NCBI RefSeq assembly: GCF_040182365.1
Contig: NZ_CP144460.1
Span: 372,001 to 436,000, forward strand
Length of the DNA stretch: 64,000 nt
Direction of reading: 5' to 3'
Origin: Xanthomonas sp. 10-10
GTDB taxonomy: Bacteria; Pseudomonadota; Gammaproteobacteria; Xanthomonadales; Xanthomonadaceae
The position numbers and the translations under genes were made by a program. The notes beneath the pieces were generated by a model, which worked only from the letters and a program-made list of their open reading frames with translations, had not been told where the DNA came from and did not search any database. Below are positions 18,385 to 26,215 of the stretch, one piece after another (position 1 is the stretch's first letter; each line of letters opens with the position of its first letter).

Positions 18385-19709
18385 TCATCGACGACGACGC
18401 AGCGTTTCTTGCCACCTTGCAGGCGACGCTGCGCTCGCTCGGGCATCGCGTGATCGCCGCCAGCAACGGCGCGCAGGGCCTGGCGCAGTTGCGCGAAGGC
18501 GGTATCGACCTGGCCTTTGTGGACTTCCGCATGCCGGGCATGGATGGGATCGAGGTGCTGCGCGCGCGGGCAGGCGATGCGCAGGCGGCCCAGGTGCCGC
18601 TGGTGATGCTGACCGCCCATGTGTCCAGCGGCAACACCATCGAGGCGATGACGCTGGGTGCGTTCGACCACCTGGTCAAACCGGTGGGGCGTGCCGATAT
18701 CGTCGATGTGGTGGAGCGCGCGTTGCTGAGCCGCGCCGATGCTGCGACCGCCGAGCCGCCGATCCCGCTGCCCGAGGAAGACGATGCGCTGGTCGGCCAC
18801 AGCCCGGCGATGCGCACGGTGCACAAGCGCATCGGGCTGGCGGCCGCATCGGAGCTGCCGGTGCTGATCACTGGCGAGACCGGCACCGGCAAGGAGTTGG
18901 CCGCGCGCGCGTTGCATCGTGCCAGTGCGCGCGCGGAGGCGGCGTTCGTGGCGGTCAATTGCGCCGCGATTCCGCTGGAGTTGATGGAGAGCGAGTTGTT
19001 CGGCCATCGCAAGGGCGCCTTCTCCGGTGCGACCAGCGACCGGATCGGCCTGATCCGCGAGGCCGATGGCGGCACCTTGTTCCTGGACGAAATCGGCGAC
19101 ATGCCGCTGCCGATGCAGGCCAAGCTGCTGCGCTTCCTGCAGGAAGGCGAAGTGACGCCGCTGGGCGGCCGCGGTGCGCAGAAGGTGGACGTGCGCGTGC
19201 TGGCGGCCACCCATCGCGATCTGGCCGCGTGGGTGGCGGCCGGGCAGTTTCGCAGCGACCTGCGTTACCGCTTGAACGTGGTACCGATCGAACTGCCGCC
19301 GCTGCGCGAGCGCGGGCAGGACATCGTGCTGCTGGCCCAGTACTTCCTGCGGACCGGGCCAGGCGGTGCGCGCACGCTGTCGCCGGCCGCGCAGGCGCGT
19401 GTGCTGGCCTACCCCTGGCCGGGCAACGTGCGCGAGTTGCGCAACGTGATGCAGCGCAGCCAGGTGCTGGTGCGCGGGCACAGCATCGAGGCGGACGATC
19501 TGGACGAGGCGCTCGGCGAACTGGCGCCGCCGCAGGCGATGCCGGCCGCTGCGGAAATGCAGCTTCCCGAGGCGGTGGCGCGGCTGGAGAAACAGATGAT
19601 CCAGGACGCGTTGGCGCATAGCGGCGGCAACCGTGCCGAGGCAGCGCGCCGGCTCGGCATTCATCGCCAACTGCTGTACCGCAAGCTCGACGACTATGGG
19701 TTGCAGTAG
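18369..19709 (+). CDS. Sigma-54-dependent response regulator
   Basis: A 446-residue NtrC-class regulator: receiver domain with the acidic triad and Asp52 (FVDFRMPGMDG), an AAA+ domain with Walker A GETGTGKE, the sigma-54 contact loop GAFSGA (a normal variant of GAFTGA), Walker B GGTLFLDEIGD, and FRSDLRYRLNVVPIELPPLRERG, then a Fis-type helix-turn-helix ending RRLGIHRQLLYRKLDDYGL. It should be phosphorylated by the kinase encoded just upstream and activate sigma-54 promoters. A well-matched -24/-12 element 316 bp downstream makes the next gene its most likely target. Confidence 0.93.
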   Translation: MACILIIDDDAAFLATLQATLRSLGHRVIAASNGAQGLAQLREGGIDLAFVDFRMPGMDGIEVLRARAGDAQAAQVPLVMLTAHVSSGNTIEAMTLGAFDHLVKPVGRADIVDVVERALLSRADAATAEPPIPLPEEDDALVGHSPAMRTVHKRIGLAAASELPVLITGETGTGKELAARALHRASARAEAAFVAVNCAAIPLELMESELFGHRKGAFSGATSDRIGLIREADGGTLFLDEIGDMPLPMQAKLLRFLQEGEVTPLGGRGAQKVDVRVLAATHRDLAAWVAAGQFRSDLRYRLNVVPIELPPLRERGQDIVLLAQYFLRTGPGGARTLSPAAQARVLAYPWPGNVRELRNVMQRSQVLVRGHSIEADDLDEALGELAPPQAMPAAAEMQLPEAVARLEKQMIQDALAHSGGNRAEAARRLGIHRQLLYRKLDDYGLQ

Positions 19710-19936
19710 GCGCGCGGGCGGCACCAGTGCAGCGGTGCGGATGGGCGATCAGGTGGTGCTCATCGAACGGTTCGCCGGCCCGTCCTGACCCGCGCCGGCA
19801 CAAGGTTGCATGCCGCTGCATTCCGCAGGCAGTGAATCGGCCAGGCAGCCCTGGGCCAGCACAGTCAGCCGCGTAGCCGCACCCGCAGGTTGCAAGCGCT
19901 GACGCCGTTCTTCAAGCGGACAGCGCAGCGCAGGGT

Positions 19937-19972
19937 GTCTGCAAAACGGACGCGGTTGGATGAAATGCAGAC
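19937..19972. promoter_or_regulatory. Candidate upstream activator site (inverted repeat)
   Basis: GTCTGCA at 19937-19943 is answered by TGCAGAC at 19966-19972, perfect 7-bp arms with a 22-bp spacer. It lies about 55-90 bp before the -24 element at 20025, where NtrC-class activators usually bind. The function is inferred from position. The rest of the 19710-20087 gap shows nothing else. Confidence 0.4.
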
Positions 19973-20024
19973 GTCCATTCGCCCCGTTCCAGGCCCTCCG
20001 CCTTGAAAAACAAGGCTTCCACAG

Positions 20025-20040
20025 TTGGCACGATGCCTGC
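20025..20040 (+). promoter_or_regulatory. Sigma-54 (-24/-12) promoter
   Basis: TTGGCACGATGCCTGC: the GG of the -24 element (20027-20028) and the GC of the -12 element (20039-20040) are separated by exactly 10 bp, as sigma-54 requires. The -24 half TTGGCACG is perfect; the -12 half reads CTGC against consensus TTGC. The predicted transcript would begin near 20052, about 36 bp before the ATG at 20088. Confidence 0.75.
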
Positions 20041-20087
20041 GTTGTACCTACTGCGAGCGGCACTCCTTGCCGCGCTGGAGACATCAC

Positions 20088-20882
20088 ATGCTTCGTCAGA
20101 CCGCACTTGCCTTTGCATTGGCCTGCAGCGTGGCCACCGCTGCGGCGCAGGTTCCACCGCCGCCTGCCGCGCCTGCCGCACCGCGTCCGCCGGTGGGCAC
20201 GCCACCGCCACCGCCGCCGATGCCGCCTGTGCCGCCAGCACCGGTGGCCGCCGCGCCGGTGCAGGTCACTGGCACCGTCGAGCGGTTCATGCTCACTCCC
20301 AATGGTGAGGTGGAGGGGTTGTGGCTGCGCGACGGCACCCAGATCGGGTTTGCACCGCATCGGTCCGATGAACTGCAGGCAGCCGTGCGCCGCGGCGATA
20401 CGGTGAGCGTGCAGGGCTATCGCCTCGGCGATCTGCCGGTGCTGCGTGCCAGCAGCATCCGCTCCACGCGCAGCAAGCGTGAGGTAGTGGACCGCCCGCC
20501 GTTGGCCGGCGACATGCCGCCCCCGCCGCCCCCGCCTGCTGCACTGACGCCGTTAACAGCGGATGGTCGCATCGAGCGCCTCGTCTATGGCCCGGGCGGC
20601 GAAACCAACGGTGCGTTGCTGAGCGACGGCACCGTGGTGCGGATGCCGCCGCATCTGGCACTGCAGTTGGGCGACCTGCTGCGCACCGGAGCACCGCTGA
20701 GCGTGCGCGGGTTCGGCGTCGCCACCGCCGCCGGGCGTTCGATCGAGGCTACCGAGGTGGGCCGCGACCGCGCCTCGCAGCGTGCGTTGTTCACGGCTCC
20801 GCGTCCGGATGGCCCGCTGCCACCGCCGCCGGCACCACCGGGGCCGCCCGTGCCACCGGCCGCACCGCCGACACCGCGCTGA
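20088..20882 (+). CDS. Exported proline-rich protein with two copies of a ~50-residue repeat domain
   Basis: A 264-residue protein with signal peptide MLRQTALAFALACSVATAAAQ, then a Pro/Ala-rich stretch, and two copies of a domain at about residues 62-111 and 160-209. Each copy follows G-x-(V/I)-E-R, a PxGExxG turn, (L/A)xLxDGT, a short strand, (A/P)PH, and RxGxxxSVxG. Poly-proline linkers separate and follow the copies. The next gene carries two more copies of the same domain. ATG chosen because CTGGAG at 20075-20080 is well spaced. It lies behind a sigma-54 promoter next to a sigma-54 activator gene. I do not recognise the family; an OB-like small beta barrel is a guess from the strand pattern. 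Confidence 0.75.
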   Translation: MLRQTALAFALACSVATAAAQVPPPPAAPAAPRPPVGTPPPPPPMPPVPPAPVAAAPVQVTGTVERFMLTPNGEVEGLWLRDGTQIGFAPHRSDELQAAVRRGDTVSVQGYRLGDLPVLRASSIRSTRSKREVVDRPPLAGDMPPPPPPPAALTPLTADGRIERLVYGPGGETNGALLSDGTVVRMPPHLALQLGDLLRTGAPLSVRGFGVATAAGRSIEATEVGRDRASQRALFTAPRPDGPLPPPPAPPGPPVPPAAPPTPR

Positions 20883-21014
20883 CCCGGGGCGCCGCCGCGA
20901 AGGCGACGGCGGCGCCCACGCGCAGCATTCGTTTACGCACCTCCGCCGCGCCCCTTGCGTGGCGGCGGGTGCGGCTTGCCGGCGTTGGCCGGTCCTACCT
21001 AGTTGGAGTCCACA

Positions 21015-21641
21015 ATGCATTGGGTCGATCCTGATTTCCTCCCTGAAACCCGCGGCACCCTGGCGCGTTTTCTGCTCAATCCCAAGGCCGATATCGATGG
21101 CCTGCTGTTGACCGACGGCACCGAGGTCCACACCCCGCCGCATCTGTCGGCAGCCCTGCTCAAGGCGCTCAAGCCGGGCAGCGCCTTGACCGTACGCGGC
21201 CTCAAGCCACGCGATGTGGACATGCTGGTGGCCCTGGCGATCGACCCGGCCGGCGGCAAGCGCATCCTCGACGAAGGCCCGCATGGGCCGCATGCCAAGC
21301 CCAAGCCCAAACCGCCGGCCGGCAAGCCGCCCAAGCCGCCCAAGCCGCAGCTCACCCAGCATGCCGGCACCATCGCGCGGCTGCTGCATGGTCCGCATGG
21401 GCAGGTGCATGGCGTGCTGTTGGACGATGAAGTGACGGTACGCTTCCCGCCGCATGCCGGCGCCGACTTCGCCAGGCAACTGGTGGTCGGCAAGCCATTG
21501 GTGGTCGAAGGTGATACCAAGGCGACACCGCATGGCGTGTTGATCCACGCACACGCGCTGGGCAGCAAGGCCGCCGGGTTGAAGCAGATCGAGCATCCGC
21601 CGCATGGCCCGGGCGCGCCCAAGCCCAAGCCCAAGCACTAG
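21015..21641 (+). CDS. Lysine/proline-rich protein with two copies of the same repeat domain
   Basis: A 208-residue protein without a signal peptide. Two domains at about residues 14-63 (GTLARFLLNPKADIDGLLL, DGTEVHTPPHL, LKPGSALTVRG) and 118-166 (GTIARLLHGPHGQVHGVLL, VRFPPHAG, VVGKPLVVEG) match the pair in the preceding gene. Between and after them lie Lys-Pro tracts (PKPKPKPPAGKPPKPPKPQ and PKPKPKH). ATG at 21015 follows TTGGAG at 21003-21008. It starts 132 bp after the previous stop and is probably co-transcribed. The related domains in one exported and one apparently cytosolic protein, joined by different linkers, suggest duplication followed by relocation. Function unknown. Confidence 0.7.
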   Translation: MHWVDPDFLPETRGTLARFLLNPKADIDGLLLTDGTEVHTPPHLSAALLKALKPGSALTVRGLKPRDVDMLVALAIDPAGGKRILDEGPHGPHAKPKPKPPAGKPPKPPKPQLTQHAGTIARLLHGPHGQVHGVLLDDEVTVRFPPHAGADFARQLVVGKPLVVEGDTKATPHGVLIHAHALGSKAAGLKQIEHPPHGPGAPKPKPKH

Positions 21642-21739
21642 GCGCCGCGTATGTGCCCGCTGCGCTGGAATGAGCAGGTCGTCATCGGCGTTGTCATGCA
21701 GGCAGGCCGTGCCTGGCAACAGGCAACAGGGCGATGCGC

Positions 21740-22960
21740 ATGAGCACCGCACGCCGACCGCCTGGCACGCGCGCGCTGGAAGCGCTGCATTTCAGCGTGG
21801 CCGATGTCCAGGACGGGCTGGGGCCATTTTTGAGTGTGTTTTTGCAGTCCAAGGGCTGGTCGGTGGCGGCGATCGGCACGGTGATGAGCGTGGGCGGGAT
21901 TGCCGGCATGCTCGCCACCACGCCGGCAGGCGCATTGGTCGATGCCACCCGGCGCAAGCGCGCCGTGGTGGTGATCGGCTGTCTGGCGATCCTGCTCGCC
22001 ACCGCGTTGATCTGGCTGCGCCCGACCGCTTCCGGGGTGGTCGCCGCACAGATCGCATCGGCGCTGGCTGCGGCGGGCATCGGCCCGGCGCTCACCGGCA
22101 TCACGTTGGGCCTGGTGCGTGCGCGCGGGTTCGATCATCAACTGGCGCGCAACCAGGTCGCCAATCACGCCGGCAACATGCTGGCCGCAGTGCTGGCCGG
22201 CTGGTTGGGATGGCGCTACGGGTTTGGCGCGATCTTCGCGCTGACTGCGGTGTTCGGCGTGTTGGCGCTGGCGGCCGTGCTGTCGATTCCGGCAACCGCC
22301 ATCGACCACCGCGCTGCACGCGGCCTGGCGCATGCCGATGGCGCAGACGCACTGAGTGCTTGGCGGGTATTGCTGACCAGCCGGCCATTGGCCTTGCTGG
22401 CGGTCACGCTGGGGCTGTTTCATCTGGGCAACGCGGCGATGCTGCCGTTGTACGGCATGGCGATCGTGGCCGCCCACGCCGGCGATCCGAGCGCGCTGAC
22501 CGCCACCACCATCGTGGTCGCCCAGGCCACGATGGTGGTGGTCGCCTTGCTGGCGATGCGCTGGATCCGCGTGCACGGACATTGGTGGGTGTTGCTGCTG
22601 GCCTTCATGGCCTTGCCGTTGCGCGCGCTGGTGGCGGCCTCGGTGATCCACGGCTGGGGCGTGTTTCCGGTGCAGATCCTCGATGGGCTCGGCGCCGGCC
22701 TGCAAAGCGTGGTGGTCCCGGCATTGGTGGCGCGTTTGCTGCATGGCACCGGCCGGGTCAACGTCGGCCAGGGCGCGGTGATGACGGTGCAGGGGATTGG
22801 TGCGGCGCTCAGCCCGGCCTTCGGCGGCTGGCTCGCGCACGCCTTCGGCTACCGCGTCGCGTTCTTGAGCCTGGGCGCAATCGCCTTGCTGGCCGTTGCG
22901 TTATGGGCAGGGTGTCGCGGCATGTTGCAGGCAGCGACCGGCGTGCAGACCGCGCCGTAG
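21740..22960 (+). CDS. Major facilitator superfamily transporter
   Basis: A 406-residue inner-membrane protein with about twelve hydrophobic segments. The loop between segments 2 and 3 has GALVDATRRKRAVVV, the MFS signature region, and a similar basic turn follows in the second half (MRWIRVHGHW). The opening ALEALHFSVADVQDGLGPFLSVFLQSKGWS resembles drug-efflux or small-metabolite exporters of the UMF family. ATG at 21740 fits the AGGG site at 21728-21731; ATG at 21734 is too close to it. Substrate unknown. It may end the transcript begun at the sigma-54 promoter. Confidence 0.85.
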   Translation: MSTARRPPGTRALEALHFSVADVQDGLGPFLSVFLQSKGWSVAAIGTVMSVGGIAGMLATTPAGALVDATRRKRAVVVIGCLAILLATALIWLRPTASGVVAAQIASALAAAGIGPALTGITLGLVRARGFDHQLARNQVANHAGNMLAAVLAGWLGWRYGFGAIFALTAVFGVLALAAVLSIPATAIDHRAARGLAHADGADALSAWRVLLTSRPLALLAVTLGLFHLGNAAMLPLYGMAIVAAHAGDPSALTATTIVVAQATMVVVALLAMRWIRVHGHWWVLLLAFMALPLRALVAASVIHGWGVFPVQILDGLGAGLQSVVVPALVARLLHGTGRVNVGQGAVMTVQGIGAALSPAFGGWLAHAFGYRVAFLSLGAIALLAVALWAGCRGMLQAATGVQTAP

Positions 22961-23064
22961 TGGCGCCGCAGGCGCGTGCAAGAAAGCGCGTGTGTCCTGG
23001 AGTCCATCGCGAGCGGTGCGTGCGGCCTGGCGCTGGACAGGCGGGGGCGCAAGCCTTGATGCAA

Positions 23065-23113
23065 GCACGCAGCACGCAGCACGCAGCACGCAGCACGCAG
23101 CACGCAGCACGCG
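23065..23113. repeat. Tandem heptamer repeat (GCACGCA)
   Basis: Six perfect copies of GCACGCA (23065-23106) followed by one variant (GCACGCG), in the gene-free stretch after the MFS gene. A short simple-sequence array of this kind varies in copy number by slippage. Nothing else is recognisable in 22961-23309. Confidence 0.95.
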
Positions 23114-23309
23114 CAGTGCGCATGCAGGCAACACGGCAAGCAGAGCGTGCCGTGGGAGGTGGGCCGTGCCGGGTGTCTGGCGTCCGATCAGGCCTGGTCA
23201 ACGGCTGGGTTAGACCTCTGCGGATCCGGCTCAAGAACCGAACCTACGGCGGTCCATCCCCACTGCCGGGAGCGGAGCCGCAGTTGTGGGCGATGGTGCT
23301 GCGTCGCGG

Positions 23310-23786
23310 TTACTGACCGCCGGCGAAGTTCCACTGCCGCCAGGCTTCGAACACCATCACAGCAACGGTGTTGGACAGGTTGAGGCTGCGGTTGTCCGGG
23401 CGCATCGGCAGGCGCAGACGATGCTGCGGCGGGATCGACTCCAGCACCTCGGCCGGCAGGCCGCGGGTTTCCGGGCCAAACAAGAACGCATCGCCATCGG
23501 CGAATTGCGGTGTGTCGTAGCGCACCGTGCTGCGCGTACTCAGCGCAAACACGCGCGTGGGCGCGATGGCAGCCAATGCAGCAGGCAGATCGGCGTGCAC
23601 TTGCAGGGTTGCGTATTCGTGGTAGTCCAGGCCGGCGCGCTTGAGCTGCTTGTCGCTGAGGTCAAAGCCCAGTGGCTCGATCAGGTGCAGGCGCGCGCCG
23701 GTGTTGGCGCACAAGCGAATCACATTGCCCGTGTTGGGCGGAATTTCCGGTTGGAACAGGATGACATCGAGGACGGGTGCTGGCAT
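23310..23786 (-). CDS. trmL: tRNA (cytidine(34)-2'-O)-methyltransferase
   Basis: A 158-residue SPOUT methyltransferase that 2'-O-methylates the wobble base of the leucine tRNAs CmAA and cmnm5UmAA. It is the minimal form of the family: ILFQPEIPPNTGNVIRLCANTG at the N-terminus, LHLIEPLGF, LFGPETRGLP and the knotted C-terminal RPDNRSLNLSNTVAVMVFEAWRQ. The frame is open far upstream, but the conserved start is MPAPVLDVILF at 23786; the upstream part is antisense-type shadow of the preceding gene. It lies 26 bp after the secreted repeat protein on the minus strand. Confidence 0.93.
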   Translation of the reverse strand: MPAPVLDVILFQPEIPPNTGNVIRLCANTGARLHLIEPLGFDLSDKQLKRAGLDYHEYATLQVHADLPAALAAIAPTRVFALSTRSTVRYDTPQFADGDAFLFGPETRGLPAEVLESIPPQHRLRLPMRPDNRSLNLSNTVAVMVFEAWRQWNFAGGQ

Positions 23787-23812
23787 GCGCGCAAGTGTAG
23801 CTGCGCGCAGGC

Positions 23813-24274
23813 TTAGAGGCGGACGGCTGCGCTGACCAGGGCTTCCAGCTCCGCCGGCGACGGCTGCAGCTGCGGCACCGGCAGATTGACCATGACCTGG
23901 CCCATCAGCGCACCGATGGCGGCAGCGGCCTGGCCGGAGGCGCTCTGGGCGGTGGCGGCGCTGCTGCGGACCACCAACCCGGCGCGCTGTTCGGCCGACG
24001 GACGCACCTGCACTGCAGCCAGGGTGATCACGCGCGGACCAGCCTGTTCGGCGGCCAGGGCAGCCAGCTGTTCGGCGGACGGGCGCACCTGGACGGCGGC
24101 CAGGGTACGGATGTCGCTGCTGCGTTCCAGCGTCTGTTGGGCGATCTGGTCGGCAGATGGGCGCACCTGCACCGCCTCCAGCGTGGTCAGGCTGGAGGCC
24201 TGGGCAAAACCGGCGAAGCTGGTGCCGGCCAGGAGGGCGGCGGAGAGGGCGATGCGCAGGGTCTGGGTCTTCAT
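23813..24274 (-). CDS. Secreted protein with VQVRPSA repeats
   Basis: A 153-residue protein: signal peptide ending near FAQA, then three copies of TLxAVQVRPSA(D/E)Q at about residues 31-42, 57-68 and 85-96, and a weaker fourth copy, PVPQLQPSPAELEAL, at the end. The spacers are 14-16 residues, polar and Ala-rich, so the mature chain is a small repeat protein probably without a globular domain. I do not recognise the family. Its ATG lies 26 bp upstream of trmL's start region in the same direction. The promoter region (24275-24661) is AT-richer than its surroundings. Confidence 0.7.
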   Translation of the reverse strand: MKTQTLRIALSAALLAGTSFAGFAQASSLTTLEAVQVRPSADQIAQQTLERSSDIRTLAAVQVRPSAEQLAALAAEQAGPRVITLAAVQVRPSAEQRAGLVVRSSAATAQSASGQAAAAIGALMGQVMVNLPVPQLQPSPAELEALVSAAVRL

Positions 24275-24661
24275 GGCGAGGTCTCTTGGTGTGGGTGATC
24301 AGTGGTGTGGTAGTAAGGTAGTACACCGTTTCGGTATTCGCAAGAACTTTCGGAACTTTTCTTCACTTGTTCAGCAGGCAGTCAGCTTTGCGTCATGCGC
24401 TTCGATGGCCACGTGACTGCAGCAAGCCGCGTGCCATCTTTAATGTGTTGTTTTTAAAGAATTTTTCAGAATCAACCAGTGTCCGCGTCCGGACACCCGG
24501 ACGCAGCGACAGGCACCGGACGGCATCCAGCGCCGCTTGCATCGGGCGATTGAGTGGCGGTTGCGCTGTGCTGAATGAGGCGTATGGACAATGCCGTGCA
24601 CGCGTTTGGCTGCCGGGCAACTGCGGCACAATCCGGCTTTACCCTTCGGTGTGGATGACTT
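24275..24661. other. AT-richer divergent spacer
   Basis: About 390 bp between divergent genes, including GTAGTAAGGTAGTACACC near 24309, TTTCGGAACTTTTCTTC near 24350 and TGTTGTTTTTAAAGAATTTTT near 24445. These are likely promoter DNA for both flanking genes; no coding frame is convincing. Confidence 0.4.
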
Positions 24662-24982
24662 ATGCGCGTGCTGATGCTGTCTGTTCTGGTTGCCACCACC
24701 ACCGCGGCGTGCACCTGGGTGCCGATCGAACAAAGCGGCAAGAGCGTGCAGGTATTGCCCGCAGGCCCTGTGCCGGCTGGCTGTCAGCAGCAGGGCGAGG
24801 TGGTGGTGTCGGTCAAGAGCAAGGTCGGCTTCTACAACCGCAACCCGCTGCGCGTGCAGGAGGAGCTGGAAACGCTGGCGCGCAACGAGGCCCCGGGTGC
24901 CAATGCCAATGCCGTGCAGGCACAAGGCCAACCGGCCGACGGAAGCCAGCGCTTCAACGCCTTCCGCTGCCCGCCGCGCTGA
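24662..24982 (+). CDS. DUF4156-type lipoprotein
   Basis: A 106-residue lipoprotein with lipobox TAAC (Cys17). The mature part has the DUF4156 pattern: CQQQGEVVVSVKSKVGFYNRN, VQEELETLARNEAPGANANAV and a final CP. The family is a small outer-membrane or periplasmic lipoprotein of unknown role related to RcsF-like and YjeI-like proteins. It stands alone before the ole locus. Confidence 0.8.
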   Translation: MRVLMLSVLVATTTAACTWVPIEQSGKSVQVLPAGPVPAGCQQQGEVVVSVKSKVGFYNRNPLRVQEELETLARNEAPGANANAVQAQGQPADGSQRFNAFRCPPR

Positions 24983-25083
24983 ACCGTTGGGCTGGGGCGG
25001 CGGCCATTCAAATGTAAAGATGCGGTAAAACCAGCCAGCAGCTAGACTAGCGCCCCCTCGCCTGACGCCATGGCGCTACTTCG

Positions 25084-26100
25084 ATGCTCTTCCAGAATGT
25101 CTCCATCGCGGGACTGGCGCATATTGATGCGCCGCACACGCTGACTTCCAAGGAAATCAACGAGCGCCTGCAACCGACCTACGACCGCCTCGGAATCAAG
25201 ACCGACGTGTTGGGCGACGTTGCCGGCATCCATGCACGGCGCTTGTGGGACCAGGATGTCCAGGCCTCGGACGCTGCCACCCAGGCTGCGCGCAAGGCAC
25301 TGCTCGACGCCGGCATCGGTATCGAGAAGATCGGCCTGCTGGTCAACACCTCAGTGAGCCGCGACTACCTGGAGCCGTCCACCGCCTCCATCGTGTCCGG
25401 CAACCTCGGGGTCGGCGACCACTGCGTCACCTTCGACGTCGCCAACGCCTGCCTTGCCTTCATCAACGGCATGGACATCGCCGCGCGCATGCTCGAGCGT
25501 GGCGAGATCGACTATGCGCTGGTCGTCGACGGCGAGACCGCCAACCTGGTGTACGAGAAGACCCTCGAGCGCATGACCTCGCCCGACGTCACCGAAGAAG
25601 AATTCCGCAATGAACTCGCTGCGCTGACCCTGGGCTGCGGTGCCGCGGCCATGGTCATGGCGCGCACCGAGCTGGTGCCCGACGCGCCGCGCTACAAGGG
25701 CGGCGTGACCCGTTCGGCCACCGAGTGGAACAAGCTGTGCCGCGGCAACCTGGACCGCATGGTCACCGACACCCGCCTGCTGCTGATCGAAGGCATCAAG
25801 CTGGCGCAGAAGACCTTCCTGGCGGCCAAGCAGGCGATGGGCTGGGCGGTGGACGAGCTGGACCAGTTCGTCATCCACCAGGTCAGCCGCCCGCACACCG
25901 CCTCGTTCGTGAAGTCGTTCGGCATCGACCCGGCCAAGGTCATGACCATCTTCGGCGAACACGGCAACATCGGCCCGGCTTCGGTGCCGATCGTGCTGAG
26001 CAAACTCAAGGAGCTCGGCCGCTTGAAGAAGGGCGACCGGATCGCGCTGATGGGGATTGGTTCTGGCCTGAACTGCTCGATGGCGGAAGTGGTCTGGTAA
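25084..26100 (+). CDS. oleA: OleA, thiolase-like acyl-CoA condensing enzyme of olefin biosynthesis
   Basis: A 338-residue enzyme that joins two fatty acyl-CoAs head to head into a 2-alkyl-3-ketoacid, the first step of long-chain olefin synthesis. The catalytic Cys is residue 123 in DVANACLAFINGM; the partner His (FVIHQVSRPH) and Asn (GEHGNIGPAS) of the thiolase triad are present, as is the glutamate of DYLEPSTAS near residue 97. It matches the X. campestris OleA closely in reading. oleB, oleC and oleD follow, separated by a fic gene and an antisense gene. A TAGACT -10-like box occurs near 25044. Confidence 0.96.
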   Translation: MLFQNVSIAGLAHIDAPHTLTSKEINERLQPTYDRLGIKTDVLGDVAGIHARRLWDQDVQASDAATQAARKALLDAGIGIEKIGLLVNTSVSRDYLEPSTASIVSGNLGVGDHCVTFDVANACLAFINGMDIAARMLERGEIDYALVVDGETANLVYEKTLERMTSPDVTEEEFRNELAALTLGCGAAAMVMARTELVPDAPRYKGGVTRSATEWNKLCRGNLDRMVTDTRLLLIEGIKLAQKTFLAAKQAMGWAVDELDQFVIHQVSRPHTASFVKSFGIDPAKVMTIFGEHGNIGPASVPIVLSKLKELGRLKKGDRIALMGIGSGLNCSMAEVVW

Positions 26101-26215
26101 GGCGTGTGATAGTGGCCGGCCGATGCTCTTGCACGCCGGGCAAGATCGCTGCTTAGGTAAAAAAGTGGTATCTAAGTTTCCTTGCAGGAACAGCTGCAGT
26201 CTGTAAGGAAAGACG

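Noticed and set aside
23065..23113. CRISPR array
   Set aside because: Unit is 7 bp with no spacers; it is a simple tandem repeat.
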